Source: Bradyrhizobium sp. CB1650
GTDB taxonomy: Bacteria > Pseudomonadota > Alphaproteobacteria > Rhizobiales > Xanthobacteraceae
Assembly (NCBI RefSeq): GCF_029761915.1
Contig: NZ_CP121695.1
Coordinates: 7,655,501-7,719,500 of the forward strand
Direction: 5' to 3'
DNA length: 64,000 bases
The position numbers and the translations under genes are program-made. The notes below the pieces were generated by a model. That model worked only from the letters and a program-made list of their open reading frames with translations, searched no databases and was not told the origin of the DNA. Of this stretch, positions 38,880 to 47,969 are shown one piece after another. How positions within the stretch are numbered: position 1 is the first letter of the stretch; each line of letters begins with the position of its first letter.

Positions 38880-39815
38880 ATGAGGCGTAACGCCCATAAG
38901 GTATTTGCGAGCAAAATTGCCCGCGCATTGGTCACGCTCGTTCTGATGGTGACGAGCGTATTCATTCTTATGCGCTGTGCCGGCGATCCGGTGACCGTCT
39001 TACTTGGGCCCGACGCGACCCCGGACATGCGCGCCGCATACTCAGGCGAATTGGGGCTCGATCGCCCCATCCTGGCGCAATACCTGGCCTATCTCCATAA
39101 CGTCGTCCGAGGAAGCTTAGGCGTCTCATACGTCTATCGACAGGATGCACTCGGTGTCGTCCTCAGCCACCTACCGTTGACGCTGATACTCACCTGCTGT
39201 GCTCTTACCCTGGCGGCGGTCACGGGCATTGCGGGAGGAATAGCTGCCGCAGTGTTTCCGTCGAGCATCGTAGGCCGTGTGTGTACGATCGGAACCGTCG
39301 TGGGAGTGTGCGTTCCCAGCTTCTTCCTGGCGATCGTGCTGATGCTGGTATTCTCAATCCACCTCAATTGGTTGCCGACCGGCGGCGCGGAGAGCTGGCG
39401 CAGCTTGGCTTTGCCGGCAGTAACCATGGCGGCCGCAAGCTCCGCCGTGCTTGCACGGTACACCCGCGTAGCCGTGCGCGAATCGCTGGAGAGTCGCTAT
39501 GTGTTGGCTGCGTTTGCGCGCGGCATTCCGTTCCGGCGAATATTGATCCACCACGTACTGCCCAATGCGGCGGTTCCGATCCTGACCATCCTTGGCCTGC
39601 TTATCGGCGGAGCGGTAACTGGCTCGACAGTCGTCGAGACGGTCTTTTCATGGCCGGGTATTGGAAATCTCTTCGTCACATCCGTCGGAAGCAGAGATGT
39701 TCCAGTGGTGCAGGCAATTGTTCTGCTTGCTGGCACTGCGATGATCATGACCAACCTGGCCGTCGATCTCGGTTACACCTGGCTCGATCCGCGATCGAAA
39801 TCCTCGGAGACATAG
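38880..39815 (+). CDS. ABC transporter permease, DppB/OppB type
   Basis: A 311-residue membrane protein with six helices, the N-terminal DppB pattern (FILMRCAGDPVTVLLGPDATP; ELGLDRPILAQYLAYL, each shown as short pieces) and a transporter loop around ESRYVLAAFARGIPFRRILIHHVLPNA, seen as FARGIPFRRILIHHVLPNA. It starts seven bases after the ATPase gene and its stop directly touches the next start, so it belongs to one transcript. Confidence 0.9.
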   Translation: MRRNAHKVFASKIARALVTLVLMVTSVFILMRCAGDPVTVLLGPDATPDMRAAYSGELGLDRPILAQYLAYLHNVVRGSLGVSYVYRQDALGVVLSHLPLTLILTCCALTLAAVTGIAGGIAAAVFPSSIVGRVCTIGTVVGVCVPSFFLAIVLMLVFSIHLNWLPTGGAESWRSLALPAVTMAAASSAVLARYTRVAVRESLESRYVLAAFARGIPFRRILIHHVLPNAAVPILTILGLLIGGAVTGSTVVETVFSWPGIGNLFVTSVGSRDVPVVQAIVLLAGTAMIMTNLAVDLGYTWLDPRSKSSET

Positions 39816-40718
39816 ATGAGCACCGCCTGGGCGCATGAATGGACCCGGAATATCTTTCGGTCGAAAGACCGTCGCGATCTGCGTAAGCCACCCCAGATTG
39901 GACTCTATGTTGCCGCGATATGGATCGTCGGATCTCTGTTGATTGCCGCACTGCCCCAGGTGATCTCCCCCTATCATCCAGCACAGATCTCCTTGGATGC
40001 ACGGCTTTCGCCACCCCTGTTCTTCGGCGGCACGCTGGAACATTTGTTGGGCACTGACGAGCTCGGCCGGGACGTGCTGGCACGCCTGATATATTCGATC
40101 CAGATCAGCATGCTCGTTGCGGTGGGCGGGACCTTCATTAGTACCCTGCTGGGCGTTTCGTTGGGCTTCCTCGCTGCCGAGCTTGGCGGACTGATCGAAG
40201 AGGGCGTCATGGCACTGGTCGATATGCAGGCTGCCGTGCCGTTCATGATGACCGCACTGCTTGTCATCACGATATTTGGCAATTCGCTGGCACTCTTTAT
40301 CTGCCTTGTAGGCTTGCACGGTTGGGAGCGTCACGCCCGCATCGCGAGAGGGCTGGCTTTGACGGCCCGCAATCGGCTCCATGTAACGGCGGCGCGAACT
40401 TACAACGCTTCGCGGGTTCATATCTACGCAAGGCATATTCTCCCATCCTGTGCACCTACCATCGTGGTCGGCATGACCCTTGGGCTCACCGAGACGGTTC
40501 TCCTGGAAAGCACCCTGAGTTTTCTGGGGTTGGGGATACAACCGCCGATGTCCAGCTTGGGCAATATGGTGGGATACGGCAGAGACTATTTGATGACGGC
40601 CTGGTGGATCGCCCTCGCGCCCGGGCTCGTCATCGCAGCGACAGCGATTGCTCTCATGACAATCGGCGAGGCGCTGCGCCAAACCGGACCTCGCTCAGCT
40701 TCTTACACGTCCATCTGA
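39816..40718 (+). CDS. ABC transporter permease, DppC/OppC type
   Basis: A 300-residue membrane protein whose ATG immediately follows the previous stop codon. The DppC hallmark LGTDELGRDVLARLIYSIQ is followed by five or six helices and the loop TAARTYNASRVHIYARHILPS. The ESTLSFLGLGIQPP segment near the C-terminus is diagnostic for this family. With the DppB-type partner it forms the import channel. Confidence 0.9.
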   Translation: MSTAWAHEWTRNIFRSKDRRDLRKPPQIGLYVAAIWIVGSLLIAALPQVISPYHPAQISLDARLSPPLFFGGTLEHLLGTDELGRDVLARLIYSIQISMLVAVGGTFISTLLGVSLGFLAAELGGLIEEGVMALVDMQAAVPFMMTALLVITIFGNSLALFICLVGLHGWERHARIARGLALTARNRLHVTAARTYNASRVHIYARHILPSCAPTIVVGMTLGLTETVLLESTLSFLGLGIQPPMSSLGNMVGYGRDYLMTAWWIALAPGLVIAATAIALMTIGEALRQTGPRSASYTSI

Positions 40719-40727
40719 GGAGACGTC

Positions 40728-41429
40728 ATGTCGCGTCCGGACCTCGAAAGCGCATCGAATCAAATGGTCAGAAACGTTCCTCTGTATCGGCAAAAGAGGA
40801 AGTTCACCTGTGGACCATCCTCCCTGATGATGGTCATGTCCGCGCTGGACGAGCGATATCAGCCGAATGAAACAGCTGAGCTCGAGATCTGGCGAGAGGC
40901 AACGACCATTCACGGCGGCTGCGGACCAGTTGGTCTGGCATTGGCCCTTAAACGCCGCGGCTTCGCAGCGCTTGTTGTCGTAAGCCATGATGGGCTTTTT
41001 CTTAAGTCTCGCGCTTCACACGGGAGCGAGATGGAGGTGATGCACATTCTTCAGGAGCGAGATCTCGCCGAAGCGTACCAGCGCGGCATCCCTGTCCATG
41101 TTGGAACTTACAGCCTCAATGACCTCTCGAACTGGATGGCGGCAGGCTGGTATCCTATTGTGATGATCAGCATTGAGTTCGAAGGTAAAACCATTACTCA
41201 TTGGGTGGTGGTGACCAGGACCGATGTCGATTACGTGTTCTTCAATGATCCTCTCAAAGAGTCCGCTGAGGGAGATGTTGCCACGCGCGTCGACCACGCA
41301 AGCTTTGCCAGCATGACGGAGTTCGGCCCCAACCGGGAAAAGGCGGTGATTCTTGCGGGTCTTCCAAAGATGGCGAACGTTGTGCTTCCGCTTCCCAAGA
41401 TTTATGCTAGCCAACAGCCGACACGTTGA
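40728..41429 (+). CDS. peptidase C39-like cysteine protease/transferase domain protein
   Basis: A 233-residue soluble protein starting nine bases after the last permease gene, so probably the final gene of the importer operon. It shows the catalytic pattern of papain-like C39 domains: Cys28 in FTCGPSSLMMV, His158 in ITHWVVV and Asp174 in FFNDP, with the usual spacing. No signal peptide or membrane segment is present. C39 domains normally cut double-glycine leaders or act as small peptide-bond hydrolases or transferases. Being tied to a peptide-type importer, it may process an imported peptide or conjugate; this is inference. Confidence 0.75.
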   Translation: MSRPDLESASNQMVRNVPLYRQKRKFTCGPSSLMMVMSALDERYQPNETAELEIWREATTIHGGCGPVGLALALKRRGFAALVVVSHDGLFLKSRASHGSEMEVMHILQERDLAEAYQRGIPVHVGTYSLNDLSNWMAAGWYPIVMISIEFEGKTITHWVVVTRTDVDYVFFNDPLKESAEGDVATRVDHASFASMTEFGPNREKAVILAGLPKMANVVLPLPKIYASQQPTR

Positions 41430-41874
41430 CCGTTTGTGGCTCCGAACGCTGATGCATTCGGTTGCTGCGAAATGCCCACATACAGCCACGTCAGATGGGT
41501 CTCGAATGGTCCCATCGAGCGGGCTACGATCGGCGGGCCGATATACACCGACACCAAAAGCAGCATAAACCAACCTTCCTGAGGCCTGGCCCTGCACGCT
41601 TGCACACTTCCGAGAAGCGAACGTTTTTGGTGGGAGCGCGAACCGTCAGGCAGCTATAGAGGCGAGCATCCTTCCCTCGCTTTCCATTGCATTCGCGTAG
41701 TTCAGCGTAGATTCAGCTTCCCTCAAAACGCATCGTTCGCACTGGATGGCGCATTCGCCTATCAGCCTCGCGTAACATCGTCGGCCTCCGCGCCTATCGG
41801 CTCGATGTCTTCTCGCAAGCGGCGCCGAATTGCGGTTCGCCTTCGGCCCGCCGCATTACGAAACGTACGAACCC
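41430..41874. other. convergent intergenic region, no gene seen
   Basis: This region separates two convergent operons. No hairpin with a T-run and no protein-like frame was noticed. Confidence 0.4.
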
Positions 41875-43767
41875 CTACGAAGATAGTTGACGAAGGAAGA
41901 CTTCTAGATTGCAGATCAACCAGAGTTGTTTTCCGAATGCATCGTTCGCCGCTTGAGAGCGGTGTTCGTACCATCGCCGGAGAGCACCAATATCGAGATA
42001 GTCGGCGATCGCAGGAGATTCTTTGAAGATCAAGTCGCGAAAGGGCGCCGAGCTCGGGTCTGCCGCCCACTTACCTAGAGGCAACGGAAACCCGAGCTTC
42101 TTCCTCGTGATCACACTTGCGGGCAGACGATCTCTGTAAAGACTGCGCAGAGCGGCCTTCGAGACGTCGAGCGTTTCGCTAAATTTCTCAATCGAAGTGA
42201 AAGCCGCCTGAAACGGGGCGAAGGCATGCTTCCAACGCAGATGTTCTGAGAACGACATGCGCAGAGCCAATGCAACGATCCGGTGGTCTGTGAATGGCAC
42301 TCGAGCCTCCACCCCGGCCGCCAGTGTGGTGTTGTCGACCATTTCGAGCAGCGCCGGTAGGTGATGTCGTACAAAGAATTGCCTTACGCGTTCGACCGGA
42401 GTAGCGCCGCCTGAATGATAGGCGTAGTTCATCCAATCGATCAGCTCCGCATCGTAAGCGATGTCCTTTCTCCATGCCGATGTCGCCAGTGCCAGCTTCT
42501 CTGATTGGGGGAAGTAGGTGTAACGCCCGAGAAAGAACTCGAATTCACTCGCTTGGAACTTGGGAAGACTGAGATGACGTCGCGCCGGGCGGCCAATGAC
42601 ATCAGGCAAAGCTGTTAGCAACGCCTGTCGACGAAGGTCGAAAGACAATCTGAAGATTCGGCTATAACCAAGGAATATCTCGTCGGCACCCTCGCCGGTA
42701 AGGAGAACCTTGTGAGAGTGGGCGACCGCCCGCGCAAGCAAATACATCGCCGCTTCGTTGTGCATGCCAACTGGATGACCACGTAATGCGGTGAGGCGCT
42801 TAACGACATCCAGGCTTGTTGCCCCAGGCAGCCGAACCAGGACGTGAGCTAGCTTGAGGGATTTCGCTACCTCGACCGCATAAGGGCTTTCATCGTAAAG
42901 ACCGCCGCATACGACCCCGGTGAAGCATGTCGGCTTGTGTGACGAGTGCCTTGAAAGCTCAAAGGCCAAGATACTGGAGTCGAGCCCTCCCGAAAGCAGC
43001 GCCGCAACTGGAGTGTGGGGCAGCAAATGTTCTTCCACGGCGCTGCCGATCAACGTTTCGAGAGAACTGCAATCACCACCATTATCGAGGCCGGCAGGAT
43101 CCCACCAACGTGTGAGCTCGTGCGATTGAGCCGTGATTTTCAACCAGGTTCCAGGTGGCAGCTTTCGAATATCTGCAAATAACGTCCTCTCGCCAAAGAC
43201 GGCACGGTAGGAGAGGAAGCTTGATAATCCAACCGGATCGAGCTTAGATCGGACGCCTGGCCACTGCAGGATGGCTGACGGCTGTGAGGCAAAGACAAAG
43301 CCATCATCCGCGCAGGCGTAATATAGCGGCTTAATTCCGAGCCGATCTCTGACGAGGAACGCCGTCCCTGTGTTTTGATCGTGGATTGCGAAAGCAAACA
43401 TTCCCCGCAGACGTTCGACGCTATCAATCCCCCAACAAGAAAATGCTTTGCAAAGTACTTCCGTATCTGACTCTGTGCGAAATCGGTACCCGCGCCGGAG
43501 CAATTCCTGCCTTAAGTGACGGTAATTGTAGATCTCCCCATTGTAGGTGACGGTTAGGCCGAACTCCTCATCGAGGAACGGTTGATTTGACCTGGGATCC
43601 GGATCAATGATCGCGAGCCTTCGATGGGCAAAGGCAAAGGAAGAGGTCACGCAACTGCCACTCGCGTCGGGCCCCCGATGGGCCAACGTCTGAGCGCAAC
43701 GCGCGAGGTTCCGCTCGGTCACTGACTTATCAGTAATCCGTCCGATAAATCCGCAAATCCCACACAC
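41875..43767 (-). CDS. asparagine-synthase-like glutamine amidotransferase
   Basis: A 630-residue protein. The start is GTG at 43767: it places the catalytic nucleophile at Cys2 (VCGICGFIG) as required after Met removal, and GGAGGAGG precedes it by five bases. The Ntn glutaminase domain covers about 1-210 (AHRGPDASG, VTYNGEIYNY, SDTEVL). The synthetase domain follows with the pyrophosphate loop LLSGGLDSS and LTGEGADEIFLGY. Such enzymes amidate a carboxylate with glutamine nitrogen and ATP; relatives serve asparagine synthesis, polysaccharide amidation and antibiotic tailoring. Third in a minus-strand operon with formyltransferase and CDP-alcohol phosphotransferase genes, it is probably a tailoring enzyme. 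Confidence 0.88.
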   Translation of the reverse strand: MCGICGFIGRITDKSVTERNLARCAQTLAHRGPDASGSCVTSSFAFAHRRLAIIDPDPRSNQPFLDEEFGLTVTYNGEIYNYRHLRQELLRRGYRFRTESDTEVLCKAFSCWGIDSVERLRGMFAFAIHDQNTGTAFLVRDRLGIKPLYYACADDGFVFASQPSAILQWPGVRSKLDPVGLSSFLSYRAVFGERTLFADIRKLPPGTWLKITAQSHELTRWWDPAGLDNGGDCSSLETLIGSAVEEHLLPHTPVAALLSGGLDSSILAFELSRHSSHKPTCFTGVVCGGLYDESPYAVEVAKSLKLAHVLVRLPGATSLDVVKRLTALRGHPVGMHNEAAMYLLARAVAHSHKVLLTGEGADEIFLGYSRIFRLSFDLRRQALLTALPDVIGRPARRHLSLPKFQASEFEFFLGRYTYFPQSEKLALATSAWRKDIAYDAELIDWMNYAYHSGGATPVERVRQFFVRHHLPALLEMVDNTTLAAGVEARVPFTDHRIVALALRMSFSEHLRWKHAFAPFQAAFTSIEKFSETLDVSKAALRSLYRDRLPASVITRKKLGFPLPLGKWAADPSSAPFRDLIFKESPAIADYLDIGALRRWYEHRSQAANDAFGKQLWLICNLEVFLRQLSS

Positions 43768-43978
43768 AGCTAGCCTCCTCCGCGCGCTAAGCTGGGACTG
43801 CGGGAGGCGTCGGCTCGCCGGCACCGCTCGGTAGGCTGGATACTACAAAAACACCCTCCAGAGCTTAGAGCACGTTTCAGTCGATGAGCGGCAATTCGCA
43901 GGCACATTTCGGCCATCGCGGACGTCCTCGAGAAGCGCTGTCTCATATTTCGAGCTCGCTGCCGCGCTGCGCGCCAAG

Positions 43979-44782
43979 TCACGCCTTACCGCCGACGGTA
44001 GAATCCCGAAGGAGCGTCCGAACCTCATTAGTTATGACTCGTTCGACGAGCCATTTGGGAGGCTCAATGCGTGGTGGAAGATATAGAGCGCGGTGGAGCC
44101 GATCGAGTTCTTCGGCACTGCGTGGAACGTCTGACGAATCCAGAAGTGCGGTCATCTTGCGCATGTGATAGAAGCAAGCCTTGCGCTTCTCTTGAGCGAT
44201 CAACTCGTCTTGTGAACGAGAGGTAGCCGATCCGTCCAACAGACGCAGCCACACCTGGCAGAAGAGCGCGTAGCCATAAAGTTGCGCTCTGGTGTCTAAA
44301 GAGAGGGCCGTTTCTGAAGGCAGCACAGGGAACTGCAATTCGCTGATAATATCGCCCCTATCGACCCGCTCCGAGAGATAGTGGACAGTCACTCCGAAGC
44401 TCTTCTCGCCATTGAGTATGGCATGCGTCCGCGCAAAACTGCCGCGATATTCAGGAAGTGGGGCTGGATGAAGATTGATGCCGCCTCCATCGAACCGTGC
44501 GAGGACATGGGGCGGAAAAATCTTGTTCCACATAACGCTTACGAGAGACGTTCCGAGAGGAGGAACATCATCTATCGACTCGAAAAACGGTATTCCGAAG
44601 CGGTCTGCGACTTGCCAAAGCTCCTCACTGGTCTCGTGCCGCCACCATGTTTTCTCGTACCGGGAAGCGCCGAGAATGCCCGCGATGTGGTCTTTGCCGC
44701 AGGTCTCGATGACAAACAGAAGACAGCGGGTCGCAAGTCCCCTGGTGCCGGCAAATACCACGCCGTCAGTTAAACTCGACAT
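43979..44782 (-). CDS. formyltransferase family protein (methionyl-tRNA formyltransferase-like)
   Basis: A 267-residue protein with the complete formyltransferase catalytic set: Asn103 and His105 in NLHPAPLPEYRG and Asp144 in VDRGDI. It is shorter than methionyl-tRNA formyltransferase (about 310) and lacks that enzyme's C-terminal tRNA-binding barrel, which points to a small-molecule substrate such as an amino sugar or amino acid amine, with 10-formyltetrahydrofolate as donor. It lies 33 bases downstream of the CDP-alcohol phosphotransferase gene and upstream of the amidotransferase gene. Confidence 0.85.
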   Translation of the reverse strand: MSSLTDGVVFAGTRGLATRCLLFVIETCGKDHIAGILGASRYEKTWWRHETSEELWQVADRFGIPFFESIDDVPPLGTSLVSVMWNKIFPPHVLARFDGGGINLHPAPLPEYRGSFARTHAILNGEKSFGVTVHYLSERVDRGDIISELQFPVLPSETALSLDTRAQLYGYALFCQVWLRLLDGSATSRSQDELIAQEKRKACFYHMRKMTALLDSSDVPRSAEELDRLHRALYLPPRIEPPKWLVERVITNEVRTLLRDSTVGGKA

Positions 44783-44815
44783 TTCTCAGCCTTATGGCGT
44801 TGTAGGCCACACCGA

Positions 44816-45427
44816 TCATGTGCCCGCTCTACTCGCAATCAGCAGTCCGGCGGACGCGGTGACCGCTACGCAGATGGTGAGCACATGCACAAGAGTGCCT
44901 GAGGCCTTGATCTTGAACGGGGCGATGTGGAGCAACGATAGCGGTACAAAGACGGCAGGAAGAACGAGACCTAACTCAAGCGGCGCAATCGTGTGGTCAA
45001 CTAGCAAGATCGCCGCTAGCACTGGCAGAGCGTAAGAGAGAGGTAGGCCGGTCGAATAACCGCGATCGTCCAGTCCGAAATAGTCAAAATATGCCAGGCG
45101 AAGGGCGCCGATCAATAACAAGAACGCTGTGAACACGGCAGATGCTGGAGAATTGATGAAGGATGCGATGACAATTGCTGGGATGACTGATCCAAAAATA
45201 AGGTCAGAGAATGCGTCGAGAGCTTTACCAATGGCTTTGGTTGCCATCGTTCGGCGCTTGGTGCGCCGGGCAATTTCGCCGTCCACGTCATCAGCGACGA
45301 TCGCCCAGAGCCCAAGCGCTATTCCTGCCTCGTAGTGTCCTCTCACGACGAACCCGATCGCTGCACCGGAACAAAGGATCCCCAGAGCAGTAACGGCATT
45401 TGCGCGGTCAGATAGGTATGCGATCAT
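44816..45427 (-). CDS. CDP-alcohol phosphatidyltransferase family protein
   Basis: A 203-residue integral membrane protein with about six hydrophobic segments. The family motif is complete: Asp46-Asp49-Gly50, Ala53-Arg54, Gly67, Asp71 and Asp75 (DDVDGEIARR, GKALDAFSD). These enzymes move a phosphoryl-alcohol group from a CDP- or CMP-activated donor onto a second alcohol, as in phospholipid synthesis. First gene of its operon and preceded by a lux-box-like dyad. Combined with a PntC-like cytidylyltransferase in the same locus, it could transfer a CMP-activated phosphonate onto a lipid or other alcohol. Confidence 0.85.
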   Translation of the reverse strand: MIAYLSDRANAVTALGILCSGAAIGFVVRGHYEAGIALGLWAIVADDVDGEIARRTKRRTMATKAIGKALDAFSDLIFGSVIPAIVIASFINSPASAVFTAFLLLIGALRLAYFDYFGLDDRGYSTGLPLSYALPVLAAILLVDHTIAPLELGLVLPAVFVPLSLLHIAPFKIKASGTLVHVLTICVAVTASAGLLIASRAGT

Positions 45428-45538
45428 CGCGCCTCAATGTTCTTGCTTCTGCCGAGGGCGATCGAAAATCACTCGCCCTAGCGGCCGCTTGCCAACCGCA
45501 ACTACAGCTTAAATTGGGCAAGATCGGACGTCCGCAAA

Positions 45539-45554
45539 CTACCAATCCTAGTAG
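45539..45554. promoter_or_regulatory. lux-box-like dyad C
   Basis: CTACCA-ATCC-TAGTAG has five of six arm pairs. It is centred about 119 bases before the start of the CDP-alcohol phosphotransferase operon (minus strand) and 212 bases before the XRE gene (plus strand). It matches sites A and B in layout. Confidence 0.5.
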
Positions 45555-45646
45555 GCGCGCTTAAGCGGTCGGCAAGCTAAGGTCGCGCCCGTCCCTTCAT
45601 GCGAAGTTAAGATGATATGGATTTGGAGCTTGTGATCGGCGAACAA

Positions 45647-45671
45647 CGATTCGGTGACATGCACCGAATCG
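45647..45671. promoter_or_regulatory. perfect inverted repeat upstream of XRE gene 1
   Basis: CGATTCGGTG and CACCGAATCG pair perfectly around a 5-base loop. A T-run lies about 30 bases further on, too far for a standard terminator, so a regulator-binding site or leader hairpin is as likely. Confidence 0.4.
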
Positions 45672-45712
45672 CTCGATCGAAAACCCCCAAATTTGTGATT
45701 TTTTTATGTTGG

Positions 45713-45733
45713 TTATAGCCAGTGGTTTGATGA
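45713..45733 (+). promoter_or_regulatory. shared XRE operator candidate, copy 1
   Basis: The core AGCCAGTGGTT lies 25 bases before the XRE start and closely matches the site before the second XRE gene (AACCAGTGGTT at 49191). Conservation of this short dyad in both copies suggests autoregulation. Confidence 0.5.
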
Positions 45734-45757
45734 TCATCGAAATGGCTGCCTTCGCGC

Positions 45758-46039
45758 ATGAGAGCTCGTGCGCTTGTGGCTTACAATGTGCGCCGGATCC
45801 GCGTCGAGCGCGGTATTCCGCAAGAGCAATTGGCCTACGATGCAGGTGTTGATCGCTCCTATATGAGCGGACTTGAGCGCCAACAGGCGAACCCGACAGT
45901 CGATCTTCTTGATCGCCTTGCCGAGACGCTCGGCGTTGCTGTCTCCGAGCTGTTTGTTCGGCCATCCAAGGGTGCGCCGCCGCCCGCCACCTTACCTAAA
46001 GGTCGCAAGCCCAAGGCGGCACGCCGCAAAAGGACCTAG
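45758..46039 (+). CDS. XRE-family HTH regulator, QseC-like, copy 1
   Basis: A 93-residue protein with one Xre/Cro helix-turn-helix (VRRIRVERGIPQEQLAYDAGVDRSYMSGLERQ, seen as PQEQLAYDAGVDRSYMSGLE; NPTVDLLDRLAETLGV) and a short basic Pro/Lys-rich tail. Size and sequence style match QseC, the repressor that governs the antiactivator QseM in the Mesorhizobium symbiosis ICE. A paralogue lies at 49232 with a related upstream site. It probably binds the dyad at 45713. Confidence 0.85.
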   Translation: MRARALVAYNVRRIRVERGIPQEQLAYDAGVDRSYMSGLERQQANPTVDLLDRLAETLGVAVSELFVRPSKGAPPPATLPKGRKPKAARRKRT

Positions 46040-46205
46040 TCCCCCTGACAGGGCCAAGCCGTGGGCGCCGATCTGTGTGGTACTGGACCAAGTTATGGAA
46101 GCGCTCCCACGCGGATTTTGTGCGCGGCCGAGCCTTGAATCGCGGTAATCCCGCTATAGACATCGAATAATGTGATGGGTGTTCAATCCAGCGCCGGAGC
46201 AGACA

Positions 46206-47112
46206 ATGGCGGCTCAAGACGATGAAGTTCCTCTAAACGCCATCCGCGCTTTTGTGATCGTCGCCCGCGAAGGCAGCGTCACGCGCGCCGCCAGCAGCTT
46301 GGGAACAACTCAGAGCTCGGTCAGCCGCTATTTGTCCGTCCTGAGGGACTATCTCGATGCGGACCTCATCGAGCGGCGCGGCCGACGCAGTCATTTGACC
46401 GAGTTCAGAAGACTATTTGCTAACGCACTCTCTGAACCGCTCGAGACAGTCGGCTTCACCGCCAAGAGAATGCGGCGGCGGGCGACCGCGGGCACCAATC
46501 GGATTGTCGTTCTCGCACACCACTATCGACTTTGCTTCCTCGCTTCTGATTCCAAATCTGCAAGCGTTCTCTGCTGAAGTGGGCGGTGTTATCGTGGACG
46601 TCGTCAGCTCGCTGTCGCCGCCGACATTTTCGGATGACTACGACATATTGATTACACGCGACCTTTCCGTCATCGAACCTGCCGATAGTTGGGAGATCTA
46701 CAATGAGGAGCTGGTATGCATGGGGCCGCCAAATCTGGTCGCAGGCAAAAAGCCCTCGATCGTTCGATCAACGCCGATACTGAACATCACATCTCGTCCC
46801 GACATCCTGCCGACGTGGCTGAGAGCGATGAACCTGTCCTTAAACGATATCCGAGCGGGCGCGCGCTATGATCATAACTATCTTGCTCTGCCGGCAGTCA
46901 TGACAGGAAAATGCCTTCTTGTCGCACCAGAAATCATCGTCAGTGATCTGATGCGAGGGGCGCTTTGCAGATCATTCCCGGCTCACGCGCTCCAAGTGGC
47001 ATGCAATATCGCCTATGTGGTGGATCGCAGCGAGCATCCCGAGATCGCTCGTTCTTTTTGCCGATGGGTTGCTCGTCTTTGCAAGAAGGCGACGCTAGCT
47101 CAGGCTACCTGA
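46206..47112 (+). pseudogene. LysR-family regulator, frameshifted
   Basis: The ATG at 46206 opens a normal LysR N-terminus (LNAIRAFVIVAREGSVTRAASSLGTTQSSVSRYL seen as VAREGSVTRAASSLGTTQSS), which continues to about 46510 (TNRIVV) and then runs into a stop at 46577. The effector-binding domain resumes in another frame (TTIDFASSLLIPNLQAFSAEVGG) and ends at 47112. A one-base change near 46505-46520 would restore a protein of about 300 residues, the family's usual length. The upstream gene is the QseC-like XRE regulator. Confidence 0.75.
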
Positions 47113-47375
47113 AACGCCTCTCCAGGTCTACTCGATGACTCTGCGCCGGATCGCTGTACCACCCCCATTCATGTCGAGAGCCGTCAACCAGAAAGACAAT
47201 CCGAACAAGGGGCGACGTCTTCTTCCGGCTAAGATTACGTCTCGGTTACATTCATCCCGACGACAAGGGACAGAGTGAGAGATCGGAACGCAAAGATCTC
47301 CTCCTATCCGCGATCGTGCCATGTCAGAAAAATTGGCTGTGCAGAAGGCAGATATGCCATTGATCGCCCGAGAGC

Positions 47376-47969
47376 TCATGAACTGTCATTCCTGCGTCGG
47401 CCCTTGTGGAGCAATGCGCGGCAGCGAAGGCGCATGAGGCGCCGCCCCAGCTTAACCAGTCGAATGGTTTGGGCGCGCAGTTCGTCTGTTTTCCAGCCCC
47501 GCTCGGCAATACGATGGCTTCCAAACAGACCTTGCGCGATTTGGCGATAGTTATTTCCTTCCTGCCATCCATCCAGTGCGCGCAGCGCGAGGATAAGGCG
47601 ACGCCGCTTCAAAGCTGGCAAGTCAAGAGGAGGCGTTCCGAGCGGCCGATGCTCAAGGGCGAGCCAAAATCGACGTGCGGCCTGCAAGCGAAGCTCGAAA
47701 TCCGCGTCGAGCGGCAGATCGAGCACGACAGCAGACGCGCTCGCCGGAAGGCTCTTCAGCCAAAGGCGATGCTTCGCGCCTTCGAGCGGCACGATGGCAT
47801 GCCAGCCATCCGGCGCGCGACGAACGTCGCTGCCCGGCAGATTGCCGAAATCGATCTGGTAGCTTTTGGGCGCCACGCAGTTGGCCGCCCGCACACGCAG
47901 TACGGTCGACAGCACTTCGGGTGCCCAGAAGACTGCTTGCTTGTCGAATGCCTTTTGCGGATCAGCTGG
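47376..47969 (-). CDS. DUF2285 domain protein, second half of FseA-like frameshift pair
   Basis: About 197 residues with a DUF2285-type domain (LDLPALKRRRLILALRALDGWQEG; RQIAQGLFG; RLVKLGRRLMRLRCRALLHKG, seen in short pieces). A GTG at 47915 exists, but the conserved reading continues upstream through AFDKQAVFWAPEV to 47969, directly where the DUF6499 ORF at 47962-48156 ends in another frame. A +1 shift at TTT-T-CCA joins the two into a protein of about 259 residues. In the Mesorhizobium ICE the equivalent pair makes FseA, the activator of excision, by programmed +1 frameshifting. Confidence 0.75.
   Translation of the reverse strand, partial: PADPQKAFDKQAVFWAPEVLSTVLRVRAANCVAPKSYQIDFGNLPGSDVRRAPDGWHAIVPLEGAKHRLWLKSLPASASAVVLDLPLDADFELRLQAARRFWLALEHRPLGTPPLDLPALKRRRLILALRALDGWQEGNNYRQIAQGLFGSHRIAERGWKTDELRAQTIRLVKLGRRLMRLRCRALLHKGRRRNDSS

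Noticed and set aside
39648..40682. 344-codon minus-strand ORF over the permease genes
   Set aside because: Antisense to two well-supported permeases, rich in His/Gln/Arg, no motif.
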